Positions 15,016 through 20,644 of a stretch of DNA of 22,360 nt are shown here, piece by piece (position 1 is the stretch's first letter; the number at the start of each line of letters is the position of its first letter). Under the pieces are notes generated by a model. It did no database searches and was not told the origin of the DNA. It saw nothing but the letters and a program-made list of their open reading frames with translations. The stretch is from a virus. Location: IMG/VR virus record IMGVR_UViG_3300030107_007467, positions 1-22,360 of that record; one strand, written 5' to 3'. Position numbers and translations under genes: made by a program.

Positions 15016-15245
15016 ACAGAACTCCAATCAACATATTCCCAACAGTCTGAATCGTATTCTTCTATTTCGTAACAATAATGATGTCCTATATTTTCTGCCT
15101 CCCCTGAAAGATAATCTTCAATGTAATCTTCCCAGTCTTCATCTTCAGCTACATTAAAAAGTTCACGAATTTCTTGAGGATTTACCTCAATGGTTTCCTC
15201 TATACGCTGTTTAACATCTCTTTCAATTGTTACAACAATTTTCAT
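15012..15245 (-). CDS. Hypothetical acidic phage protein
   Basis: A 77-residue protein from ATG at 15245, one base after the upstream stop (TGATATG). The N-terminus is beta-like (MKIVVTIERDV), and the rest is very acidic (EDEDWEDYIEDYL, YEIEEYDSDCWEYVDW). Such extreme acidity suggests a DNA mimic or a protein that binds a basic partner; that is inference only. Confidence 0.65.
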   Translation of the reverse strand: MKIVVTIERDVKQRIEETIEVNPQEIRELFNVAEDEDWEDYIEDYLSGEAENIGHHYCYEIEEYDSDCWEYVDWSSV

Positions 15246-15246
15246 A

Positions 15247-15450
15247 TCATTTCTCAATAGTAATTAAGAAGTTCCCTGTTGCAAAGATGCCTATGTTTTC
15301 TTCTATAGAATATCTCCCTTTAATGTGTTTGTTTAATGATTCAATAATTTTATTTTTGTCACCTTCTATAACAGTCCACTCTCCGGGTTTTAATCCTACT
15401 AACTCTGAATGAGTTTTAAAGTTATGGTACTTAAGAATACTTACGAACAT
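15247..15450 (-). CDS. Hypothetical phage protein
   Basis: A 67-residue protein, alpha/beta, with GLKPGEWTVIEGDKNKI at about 19-35. The ribosome site is weak (GAGAAAG about 7 bases upstream). It overlaps gene 15441-15587 at its start by 10 bases. No family recognised. Confidence 0.65.
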   Translation of the reverse strand: MFVSILKYHNFKTHSELVGLKPGEWTVIEGDKNKIIESLNKHIKGRYSIEENIGIFATGNFLITIEK

Positions 15451-15587
15451 AGATCAACTTTCTCGGTTACATCAAAGACAGTAGCCATAGACTGAGGGTC
15501 TAGCTGAATCTCTCTAGCTTTCTCAGCAGCTTCAACACTAGACTCTGCCGAGACCTCAATTGTCCATGTCACTTTGTATTCCTGCAT
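15441..15587 (-). CDS. Small conserved-type phage protein
   Basis: A 48-residue ORF (MQEYKVTWTIEVSAESSVEAAEKAREIQLDPQ in two halves, ending with SMATVFDVTEK). The pattern of a beta strand, then a helix with AAxxAxxIQxDPxSxAxVFxV, recurs in small phage and bacterial proteins of unknown function, which supports it as real. GAGG lies 9 bases before the ATG. It overlaps the preceding gene by 32 bases. Confidence 0.7.
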   Translation of the reverse strand: MQEYKVTWTIEVSAESSVEAAEKAREIQLDPQSMATVFDVTEKVDLCS

Positions 15588-15801
15588 TATACTTAGCCTC
15601 CACTTGAATCTTCTTATTAAGCTGTGAAATGAAAGAACTCTCTGGCCTCTCAGAAGAAAAAATTATGTTAGGATTTGCCGGGATATTACAATTAAGATAG
15701 ATATAATCGTCTTCTGATTTAAATATAAAACCTATCCTCCCTTCTGAATTCTCAGTTATAAAAATAGAATTTACATCTTCAATTGAAATTGAACTATCCA
15801 T
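15556..15801 (-). CDS. Hypothetical phage protein
   Basis: An 81-residue acidic protein; beta-rich middle (RIGFIFKSEDDYIYLNC). ATG at 15801 gives the best distance to AGGA (9 bases); ATG at 15807 is only 3 bases from it. Its start overlaps the stop of the small membrane-protein gene 15794-15964. Unknown function. Confidence 0.6.
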   Translation of the reverse strand: MDSSISIEDVNSIFITENSEGRIGFIFKSEDDYIYLNCNIPANPNIIFSSERPESSFISQLNKKIQVEAKYNAGIQSDMDN

Positions 15802-15964
15802 TTTCATCAATCCTTATAAAAAAGGCTACGAGTGAACCTGCTACTGCTAGGAATAAACATATTAGGTAATCACATAATGGTATCATTCCTGAATAAAATC
15901 CATACGTACATAGTATTAACATTAACAGTGAGAACCACAGGATAAACATTAAATTGTCGTTCAT
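15794..15964 (-). CDS. Small two-helix membrane protein
   Basis: A 56-residue ORF with two hydrophobic segments (about 5-25 and 31-49) separated by a short turn with Asp, ending in a charged tail (IRIDENG). The ATG overlaps the upstream stop by four bases (ATGA). There is no good Shine-Dalgarno sequence, so translation is probably coupled. Unknown; one of several tiny membrane proteins in this operon. Confidence 0.6.
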   Translation of the reverse strand: MNDNLMFILWFSLLMLILCTYGFYSGMIPLCDYLICLFLAVAGSLVAFFIRIDENG

Positions 15965-16122
15965 TTTATGAGCTTAGATCCGTCTGAAAAAAGTATATGT
16001 ATCTTAAAGTTTCTAGTAAATAAAGAAGCTTTGTTATCAAACTCACATACTAAGTCTTCAATCTTTTCAGTACTAGATATTTCTTTAGAGATCCAATAAT
16101 TAAAGAGGTCAGAAAGATTCAT
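15961..16122 (-). CDS. Hypothetical small protein
   Basis: A 53-residue ORF (MNLSDLFNYWISKEISSTEK start) lying between the HhH protein gene, whose end it overlaps by 4 bases, and the small membrane protein. It fills what would otherwise be a gap in a gapless operon. Function unknown. Confidence 0.6.
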   Translation of the reverse strand: MNLSDLFNYWISKEISSTEKIEDLVCEFDNKASLFTRNFKIHILFSDGSKLIK

Positions 16123-16718
16123 TGCAGATACTCCAAGTGTACTAGAGATACATGAGAAGAATCTTGCCAGCGTTCAGGCTGCTTCTTAGCTATTAAAGAA
16201 CACCAAGTATTCCAGAGCCAAGAACATTTCCTTTTACTGCAAGCATCTATATAACTTTTAATTCTTCTCTCTTTAGTTTTATCTGTAGCATTCTTATTTA
16301 ATTTCAATATGTTAGGAGATATATTTAATCTCCTTATGTTATGTATATCTATGCAGCCTACACATCCAGCAAATAACTGACAACAAAAACCTGCTTTAGA
16401 TAGACCTAAACCGGGAACCCTTAAGAATACTTTCATTAGTCTAAGAGATTTGTTTTTATAGTTAAACTCTAAACACTCTAGAGCATCTCTATAAAGTTCT
16501 TCTTTATGTTTCTCTAAGAACTTTAGAGTTCTAAGTTTATTACCCCATACATACTTTGAAGAAGAACCTTTTAATCTGTAGTCTTGTATCTGTTTACCCA
16601 CAGAATGCCAAGGTTGTTGGATAGATAACACTACTAGCATTATCATATCTTGGAAATTATCAGGAGATTTTTGAGACCATTTGTTTATTGCAGGGTTGTG
16701 CTTTGTGAAATTGCTCAC
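16119..16718 (-). CDS. Helix-hairpin-helix protein, HhH-GPD glycosylase-like
   Basis: A 199-residue protein from GTG at 16718 (ATG at 16646, Met25, is an alternative). Residues 98-132 show a helix-hairpin-helix (FLRVPGLGLSKAGFCCQ) followed by a conserved Asp in GCIDIHNIRR (Asp124). This is the HhH-GPD arrangement of endonuclease III/MutY-type base-excision enzymes. The position equivalent to the lyase Lys of endonuclease III appears to be Ser107, with Lys next to it, so a monofunctional glycosylase or DNA-binding protein is more likely than a lyase. No cysteine cluster typical of endonuclease III is present. It could repair or modify bases in phage DNA. Confidence 0.7.
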   Translation of the reverse strand: MSNFTKHNPAINKWSQKSPDNFQDMIMLVVLSIQQPWHSVGKQIQDYRLKGSSSKYVWGNKLRTLKFLEKHKEELYRDALECLEFNYKNKSLRLMKVFLRVPGLGLSKAGFCCQLFAGCVGCIDIHNIRRLNISPNILKLNKNATDKTKERRIKSYIDACSKRKCSWLWNTWCSLIAKKQPERWQDSSHVSLVHLEYLQ

Positions 16719-16839
16719 GTTCTTTTAATATCCTCATCATGCAGTAACAGCAAATTAAATCATCGCTGCGTCTAAACATCTTCACATAGACAGTTTGTTT
16801 ACCACAGTAGTCGCAAGACCCTTTTCTTTTTTCTATCAC
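16660..16839 (-). CDS. Small zinc-ribbon-like protein
   Basis: A 59-residue ORF with CDYC (10-13) and CCYC (about 35-38), spaced like a treble-clef or zinc-ribbon site that would bind one zinc ion. The GTG start at 16839 overlaps the stop of the phosphoesterase gene, with AAGGTGGG just upstream. The C-terminus overlaps the HhH gene by about 59 bases in another frame. The paired cysteines make a chance ORF unlikely. It could be a DNA- or RNA-binding adaptor; function unknown. Confidence 0.65.
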   Translation of the reverse strand: MIEKRKGSCDYCGKQTVYVKMFRRSDDLICCYCMMRILKEREQFHKAQPCNKQMVSKIS

Positions 16840-17342
16840 ATGCCCACCTTTGCAATATGATTCTCAATAAGATCATCAATAAGCTGCGGAGTATAGTTAA
16901 TATGCTCAGCACAGACATTGATATAATGGTTGCATGTTATTTTATCAAAATGCATATGCCCATGAATGTTATAATCCCAACGTATCTTTAGCTCTTGAAG
17001 AGCTATAGGTATATGAGTTAAAACAATTGAGTATCTATGCAGTGGAGAATAAGTTTCCTTAGCTCCATAAACTTCATTGAAGTAAGGAATAATATTAGAC
17101 TCATCATGGTTTCCCATAATAAGAATCTTTCTGCCCGGCCAGTTTTTAAAGTCTACAGTATCCAGATGCTTAGCTTTATGCATAGTCACATCACCTAGTA
17201 CATAAACTTTATCTTCAGGCTTAACTACAGAAAACCAATTCTCTTTTATCTTTTCGTCATGCTCCTCAATAGAATTAAATTTCCTAGAAGACAGAACATT
17301 CTTATGTCCTAGATGAAGATCACTGATAATATACTTAGCCAT
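16836..17342 (-). CDS. Calcineurin-like metallophosphoesterase
   Basis: A 168-residue protein with the complete motif set of a small metallophosphoesterase: DLHLGH (8-13), GDV (50-52), GNHDE (77-81), LTHIP (108-112) and HGHMH (127-131). It would use two metal ions to hydrolyse phosphomonoesters or diesters; phage members are common and of unknown substrate. ATG at 17342 is chosen because it overlaps the upstream stop as TAATG. A TTG 12 bases upstream is possible but less likely. Confidence 0.92.
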   Translation of the reverse strand: MAKYIISDLHLGHKNVLSSRKFNSIEEHDEKIKENWFSVVKPEDKVYVLGDVTMHKAKHLDTVDFKNWPGRKILIMGNHDESNIIPYFNEVYGAKETYSPLHRYSIVLTHIPIALQELKIRWDYNIHGHMHFDKITCNHYINVCAEHINYTPQLIDDLIENHIAKVGM

Positions 17343-17437
17343 TAAAGCATCCAAATAATGAACAGGAGACCCACGATAACTACCAAGACAGTCTCAGGAT
17401 CATTCTTGATAGCTTCTTTCAAAGTCAATTTTTTCAT
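17342..17437 (-). CDS. 31-residue single-pass membrane peptide
   Basis: A tiny ORF: basic and acidic N-terminus (MKKLTLKEAIKNDPE) followed by a hydrophobic helix (VLVVIVGLLFIIWML) that runs to the end. It is precisely coupled on both sides: ATGA with gene 17434-17772 and TAATG with the phosphoesterase. The junctions and the amphipathic-plus-transmembrane form support a real gene. Function unknown. Confidence 0.6.
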   Translation of the reverse strand: MKKLTLKEAIKNDPETVLVVIVGLLFIIWML

Positions 17438-17772
17438 TTCATATAGGCAGGACCAGTCCATTTAACCCAACTGAAATCTTTATCTATGACATTACCTCGT
17501 GCCATATCAAAAGAAGGACTCTTCCATCCCTTAGCTCTCAGTATATCTCCTCTTTTAAAACTAGAATGATTCTTAACTACAAAACCCCAAGCTTTCTGCT
17601 CACTCAAATCTTGTCTGGCTCCTGTACGTGTAAATATTTTGAGATAGTTAGGAGATTCATAACAAAATAAAACATCCCTAAAATTTTTGAGGGTTTGAGG
17701 GAGGACCAAATGATCCCCCCTATTATAGTCCTCTGCAATTTTATCCATGAGAACAGCTATGTTTTCTTTCAA
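17434..17772 (-). CDS. Hypothetical phage protein
   Basis: A 112-residue protein. The TTG start at 17772 overlaps the upstream stop (TTGA) and has AGGAG about 11 bases upstream; the ATG at 17748 lacks a ribosome site. The C-terminal half contains KRGDILRAKGWKSPSFDMARGNV, a beta-rich KOW-like pattern. No family assigned. Confidence 0.65.
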   Translation of the reverse strand: MKENIAVLMDKIAEDYNRGDHLVLPQTLKNFRDVLFCYESPNYLKIFTRTGARQDLSEQKAWGFVVKNHSSFKRGDILRAKGWKSPSFDMARGNVIDKDFSWVKWTGPAYMK

Positions 17773-18062
17773 GATCGCGTTGCTCCTGCAGCAACCAAAT
17801 CCTCTAGCCGATCTTCAAGATATGAAAGGATGCTGGTTTTATTTACAGTGAAGTAAGACCTGTTCTCTTCCCCATAAAAAATTCTAGAGCCGTGATCATA
17901 AATAGAAACTTTTATAATACAGCTTCTGTCGTTGTCTCCGTAAGTTTCCTCAAAGACATTAACGATGTACTTCAGAGAAGTAGTCGCAGCATACATAGTT
18001 ATGTTCCGACATTCGCTTTTGATGAGGGAAGATTTGGTTTCGTTGTAATCAATGATTTCCAT
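17769..18062 (-). CDS. Hypothetical phage protein
   Basis: A 97-residue alpha/beta protein. The ATG follows the upstream TAA with no gap, and AAAGG lies about 9 bases before it. It has several beta-like stretches (LKYIVNVFEE, CIIKVSIYDHG) and an acidic helix near the end. Not recognised. Confidence 0.65.
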   Translation of the reverse strand: MEIIDYNETKSSLIKSECRNITMYAATTSLKYIVNVFEETYGDNDRSCIIKVSIYDHGSRIFYGEENRSYFTVNKTSILSYLEDRLEDLVAAGATRS

Positions 18063-18269
18063 TTATTTTACCTTTGTGATGATGCCATTTTCGAGGGTTA
18101 CTTCAGCAAAAAACTCTCTTTTGTGTCCAGTTATATGAGGTCTGTTACAGCCTACAAGCTCTCCAGTCTCTACATACTCAGGACCAAACATAGAGGTCTC
18201 TTGATATATAAGCCTACTGCCGATGTTCTCCTTAAGATTTTTCTTTGAGGGGTAGTCAAATATAAGCAT
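18063..18269 (-). CDS. Hypothetical phage protein downstream of hairpin H1
   Basis: A 68-residue protein. A longer GTG frame (to 18314) runs through the hairpin H1 and is rejected, because ATG at 18269 has AGGAG 6 bases upstream just beyond the stem. MLIFDYPSKKNLKENIGSRL at the start and GCNRPHITGHKREFFAEV in the middle; no known domain. Unlike the genes below the other two conserved-loop hairpins it is not a paralog of 20052-20441. Confidence 0.7.
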   Translation of the reverse strand: MLIFDYPSKKNLKENIGSRLIYQETSMFGPEYVETGELVGCNRPHITGHKREFFAEVTLENGIITKVK

Positions 18270-18283
18270 CGCTTCTCCTTCGG

Positions 18284-18348
18284 GACCAAGGGTCTCTAAA
18301 AACTCTGGAATCACTTCGTTCTTCCAGAGTTTTTAGAGACCCTTGGTC
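18284..18348. repeat. Hairpin H1 of the conserved-loop family
   Basis: A perfect inverted repeat: 25-bp arms (18284-18308 and 18324-18348) plus AA/TT give a 27-bp stem around the 11-base loop TCACTTCGTTC (18311-18321). The stop codon of gene 18347-18571 lies at its outer edge and the ribosome site of gene 18063-18269 just beyond the other edge. No T tract follows, so it is not a standard terminator. Read leftward, the loop is GAACGAAGTGA and contains C-GAA-G, a sequence known to make very stable DNA triloops. Confidence 0.95.
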
Positions 18349-18571
18349 ACTCCTTATATACTCGGTAGGTCACAAGCTGCAATATAATACCCAGAATTAT
18401 ATAGAGAAAGGGTATAGAATATGCAAACACTTTGTCTCTCGGGGTTACAGTACCTCCCCATTCTACTATTGAGTGAGCAGCTACAGCAGTCTCGGTGATT
18501 AAAAGAACACCAGATATTATACAGTAAGTACTGGCGAGTGCTGCTAAACTAATAATTATATATCTGATCAT
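18347..18571 (-). CDS. Two-helix membrane protein
   Basis: A 74-residue protein with hydrophobic segments at about 3-25 and 51-69 and a polar loop between (VEWGGTVTPRDKVF), ending in a basic tail. The ATG overlaps the upstream stop (ATGA). It resembles generic phage small membrane proteins; function unknown. Confidence 0.65.
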   Translation of the reverse strand: MIRYIIISLAALASTYCIISGVLLITETAVAAHSIVEWGGTVTPRDKVFAYSIPFLYIILGIILQLVTYRVYKE

Positions 18572-18759
18572 TGCTTTGCCTCAATGAGTTTATTCTTCAG
18601 ATTTACTGGTGCAGTATGTCCTAAATGTTTGATTATTATTTCGTTCTGAGCATCTATACTTTCGTGGATTTCAATGATCCTCTTGAGTACTTCTACCTGC
18701 TCTGTTAATTTGTCGATTAATTCCTGCTGAGATTCCAACAAACCATTTACATCTATCAA
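18568..18759 (-). CDS. Small coiled-coil protein
   Basis: A 63-residue protein with a long leucine/isoleucine heptad region (about residues 7-38), likely a dimeric coiled coil. The TTG start at 18759 overlaps the upstream TGA (TTGA) and has AAGGAG 7 bases upstream, which supports it. Unknown function. Confidence 0.6.
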   Translation of the reverse strand: MIDVNGLLESQQELIDKLTEQVEVLKRIIEIHESIDAQNEIIIKHLGHTAPVNLKNKLIEAKQ

Positions 18760-19028
18760 TGTACTTCTCCTTCTTCTATGACAAAGCCCCCTTCTTTACA
18801 AAGGGCAAGAAACATTTCCATAGAGTCAATTTTACTTAATACCTCTGACTCCGCTAACCATATCTCTGTTAATTTTGGGCCTTGTTGCTTTAAAGTCTCA
18901 AGAATATTCTCTTTGAATCTTACCTCACAAAACTTTAAAGAAAAAAGTACTTGAGTAGGAAAAAGATTTTCTTCTATTGCTTTGCAAAAAAGATCCCAAA
19001 GCTCAATTTGAAACTCTTGTTCTGTCAT
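18756..19028 (-). CDS. Hypothetical helical phage protein
   Basis: A 90-residue, acidic, mostly helical protein with several Cys (LWDLFCKAIEENLF, LKFCEVRF). ATG at 19028 is preferred: it overlaps the stop of gene 19025-19249 (ATGA) and has GGGAG 8 bases upstream; the TTG at 19040 does not. Not recognised. Confidence 0.65.
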   Translation of the reverse strand: MTEQEFQIELWDLFCKAIEENLFPTQVLFSLKFCEVRFKENILETLKQQGPKLTEIWLAESEVLSKIDSMEMFLALCKEGGFVIEEGEVH

Positions 19029-19249
19029 ACATACTCCCAAATTTTAGAAGGAACTGTGTCCATTTCAAAATAGATCTGGACTTCATCTTGTGTTATGTAT
19101 CCATGCTTATAAGTATATCTCCTTAAAGCACGACGGAACTTTCTACAAAGATACTCCTGTTCGTTAGAAGTTTCTGGTTTCATCAAGGCAGCAAAGTGAC
19201 TAGCGACTGCACTGAACTGCCGGTGGCTTACGGGTCTCAGTAAATCCAT
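19025..19249 (-). CDS. Early protein, paralog of the product of 20052-20441
   Basis: A 74-residue protein. Without gaps, residues 9-74 match residues 15-80 of the 20052-20441 product at 23 of 66 positions (QFxAV, AAL, PE, FRxAL, GxxT, VQ, VP). It lacks the long Lys/Ala/Pro tail of that protein. The fold is probably a small helical bundle. Its ribosome site GAGGAG (19260-19255) is the outer end of hairpin H2, so translation should depend on opening that hairpin. Function unknown. Confidence 0.75.
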   Translation of the reverse strand: MDLLRPVSHRQFSAVASHFAALMKPETSNEQEYLCRKFRRALRRYTYKHGYITQDEVQIYFEMDTVPSKIWEYV

Positions 19250-19254
19250 TCAGA

Positions 19255-19305
19255 CTCCTCTAAAATCTCTAGAATCACTTCGTTCTTCTAGAGATTTTAG
19301 AGGAG
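19255..19305. repeat. Hairpin H2 of the conserved-loop family, masking a ribosome site
   Basis: A perfect inverted repeat: 18-bp arms (19255-19272, 19288-19305) plus AA/TT give a 20-bp stem with the same 11-base loop TCACTTCGTTC as H1, although the arms are different in sequence. The stop of gene 19297-19476 lies in one arm, and the Shine-Dalgarno of gene 19025-19249 is the outer end of the other arm. This suggests that a ribosome ending the upstream gene opens the stem for the next gene. Confidence 0.95.
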
Positions 19306-19476
19306 CCAAGGACCAGCCTCTATAACTATAAAATCTATTTCCTCCTTTGTAAATATATAATCAGGATACCTACTTTGACCTCGACATTCCATGCATATAT
19401 AGAGACCTCTTATATGTTCCCAAGGAATATCAATACCTCCAGAGTGAAGCCCTAAATCATTGAAATACATTGTCAT
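19297..19476 (-). CDS. Hypothetical small protein
   Basis: A 59-residue ORF (MTMYFNDLGLHSGGIDIPWE start) with one CMEC pair (about 28-31). ATG at 19476, or 19470 two codons later. GGGG lies close upstream. It overlaps the preceding gene by 20 bases, and its last codons and stop are inside hairpin H2. Unknown function. Confidence 0.6.
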   Translation of the reverse strand: MTMYFNDLGLHSGGIDIPWEHIRGLYICMECRGQSRYPDYIFTKEEIDFIVIEAGPWLL

Positions 19477-19612
19477 TAACCCCGTGCCCTATACGATATG
19501 CTGTCTCAAGAACGCTTTCTTTTTGCTGTCGTTGCGCCTCCTTTTCTTGAGCCTTTTGAATTTCTTTTGCCCACCTTTCTTCAAGATACTGATAGAATAC
19601 ATCTTCAATCAT
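19457..19612 (-). CDS. Hypothetical small helical protein
   Basis: A 51-residue, Gln/Glu/Lys-rich, probably helical protein (YLEERWAKEIQKAQEKEAQR). The ATG has GAGG 8 bases upstream. The 29-base leader is repeated almost exactly before the next gene upstream, 19634-19966. Unknown function. Confidence 0.6.
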   Translation of the reverse strand: MIEDVFYQYLEERWAKEIQKAQEKEAQRQQKESVLETAYRIGHGVNDNVFQ

Positions 19613-19638
19613 ATTAAAACCTCAGGATAAAAACTAAA
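19610..19638 (-). promoter_or_regulatory. Repeated translation leader, copy 1
   Basis: This 29-base stretch matches 19964-19992 at 28 positions. Leftward it reads as TTTAGTTTTTA, then CCTGAGGTTTTAATATG, with GAGG as ribosome site and the ATG of gene 19457-19612. The TAG stop of gene 19634-19966 lies in it. Confidence 0.8.
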
Positions 19639-19966
19639 TCTCGCCTTCGTGGATTGCTTGACCCGTGTGCCTCCCGTCATCAAATCCCCCGGTATACTTA
19701 TTACATAACGTCCAATTTACCATTTCTGCTATGGTCCGTCTTACATAATGTCCAACATTCATAGTATTGTCTTCCAATAATATAAAGTGATGACTGGATG
19801 CATTCTCATCAACATAAGAATAAAACTCCTCACTCAACTTTTCTATCACCGCATCAATAAAAGCATCCAGCACATCGTCGGATACATAACCCTTACCGCC
19901 ATAGTAAATATCACCCTTACTATAGACGTTTTTAATTTCTTTAGCAGACAATGCTATCTCGTACAT
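19634..19966 (-). CDS. Hypothetical phage protein
   Basis: A 110-residue, acidic, mixed alpha/beta protein with a His-containing centre (ASSHHFILLEDN) and TGGFDDGRHTGQAIHEGE at the end. Preceded by the repeated leader with GAGG. It is the first gene beyond the terminator at 20010-20041, so its expression needs readthrough or an undetected promoter. Not recognised. Confidence 0.65.
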   Translation of the reverse strand: MYEIALSAKEIKNVYSKGDIYYGGKGYVSDDVLDAFIDAVIEKLSEEFYSYVDENASSHHFILLEDNTMNVGHYVRRTIAEMVNWTLCNKYTGGFDDGRHTGQAIHEGEI

Positions 19967-19992
19967 ATTAAAACCTCAGGCTAAAAACTAAA
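19964..19992 (-). promoter_or_regulatory. Repeated translation leader, copy 2
   Basis: Near-identical to 19610-19638 (one mismatch). It provides the GAGG ribosome site and ATG for gene 19634-19966. The duplication of the leader, but not of the genes behind it, suggests a spread of a translation-initiation module or a shared RNA-binding site. Confidence 0.8.
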
Positions 19993-20009
19993 AGGAAAAT
20001 TGCTCGCGT

Positions 20010-20041
20010 AAAAAAAAATGAGCAGTTTATAGCCATGCTCA
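20010..20041 (-). terminator. Intrinsic terminator after the first early gene
   Basis: Leftward: TGAGCA (20041-20036), an 11-base loop, TGCTCA (20024-20019), then nine T. It lies 11 bases after the stop of gene 20052-20441 and should separate that gene from the rest of the early operon, making it the most abundantly transcribed early gene. Confidence 0.85.
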
Positions 20042-20051
20042 GGGCTGGGTG

Positions 20052-20441
20052 TCACATATCGTTCAGGAGTGTCTGCAAGGCGTCCAGTTGTGCCTGCAAT
20101 TTCGCGATTTTCGCATCACGAGGGTCAGCTTTAGGCTTCGCAGCCTTCGGCTTCGCCTTAGCCTTCGGCTTTGCCTTAGCCTTCGGCTTCGCTTCAGCTT
20201 GCAGCAGCTTCATCAGCGGAGCTGGAACCTTATCGGCCTTGAGCGCCTTTTGCACATCACCCATCGTTAAAAAGCCGTTGGCTTTTGTATGGATCGCCAA
20301 AGCTTTACGAAAAGCCCGGTAAAGCTCGTAGCGGGTCTTATCCTTCTCGGGACGCAGCAGAGCTGCATAACGATGGCAAACGGCGTTGAACTGCTTAAAC
20401 GTTGCCTGCTTGCTTGGGTCTACGGTGAAGTTGGTCGCCAT
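20052..20441 (-). CDS. First early protein with a histone H1-like Lys/Ala/Pro tail
   Basis: A 129-residue protein in three parts. Residues 14-80 form the domain shared with the product of 19025-19249. Residues 83-106 form a tail of repeated KAKPKA units, like histone H1 or bacterial H1-like proteins. A short final helix (about 107-129) has leucine spacing for a coiled coil. The tail implies DNA or RNA binding. The gene is visibly more GC-rich than its neighbours, and the tail is encoded by tandem repeats, pointing to a different origin or recent repeat expansion. The ATG at 20441 has only a GAGAGA-type upstream sequence that is partly inside hairpin H3. It is followed by a strong terminator. 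It is probably the immediate-early gene of the leftward operon; function unknown. Confidence 0.8.
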   Translation of the reverse strand: MATNFTVDPSKQATFKQFNAVCHRYAALLRPEKDKTRYELYRAFRKALAIHTKANGFLTMGDVQKALKADKVPAPLMKLLQAEAKPKAKAKPKAKAKPKAAKPKADPRDAKIAKLQAQLDALQTLLNDM

Positions 20442-20453
20442 ATATTCTCTCTC

Positions 20454-20515
20454 TCTCTTGGGTGTCTTTTAAATCTCTTTCACTTGTTCAAGAGATTTAA
20501 AAGACACCCAAGAGA
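20454..20515. repeat. Hairpin H3 of the conserved-loop family
   Basis: A perfect 26-bp stem (20454-20479 with 20490-20515) closing the loop TCACTTGTTC, the H1/H2 loop minus one base. A 2-base bulge then allows 6 more pairs out to 20448-20523. The stem sequence is unrelated to H1 and H2, and the loop-closing pairs are TT/AA instead of AA/TT. It lies directly before gene 20052-20441. Confidence 0.95.
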
Positions 20516-20540
20516 TAGAGAGAAAAATTTTTTGGGTTCA

Positions 20541-20600
20541 AAATTTTCTAAAATTCCTCCTAAGATCTCTAGAGATCTTAGGAGGAATTTTAGAAAATTT
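20541..20600. repeat. Palindrome P1, 60 bp perfect, no loop
   Basis: Every base from 20541 to 20570 pairs with 20571 to 20600. The centre is CTCTAGAG. Loopless perfect palindromes of this length are rare and normally unstable in bacteria because of cruciform-cutting nucleases. Confidence 0.97.
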
Positions 20601-20644
20601 CTACATGTACGCTCGTATACGCACGAGAATTTCTGGATAATTTA

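Noticed and set aside
18270-18314. N-terminal extension of gene 18063-18269 from GTG at 18314
   Set aside because: It would begin inside hairpin H1, whereas the ATG at 18269 has AGGAG at the right distance just outside the stem.
20454-20600. H3 and P1 as ordinary rho-independent terminators
   Set aside because: No T tract follows on either strand, the stems are far longer than usual, and P1 has no loop.
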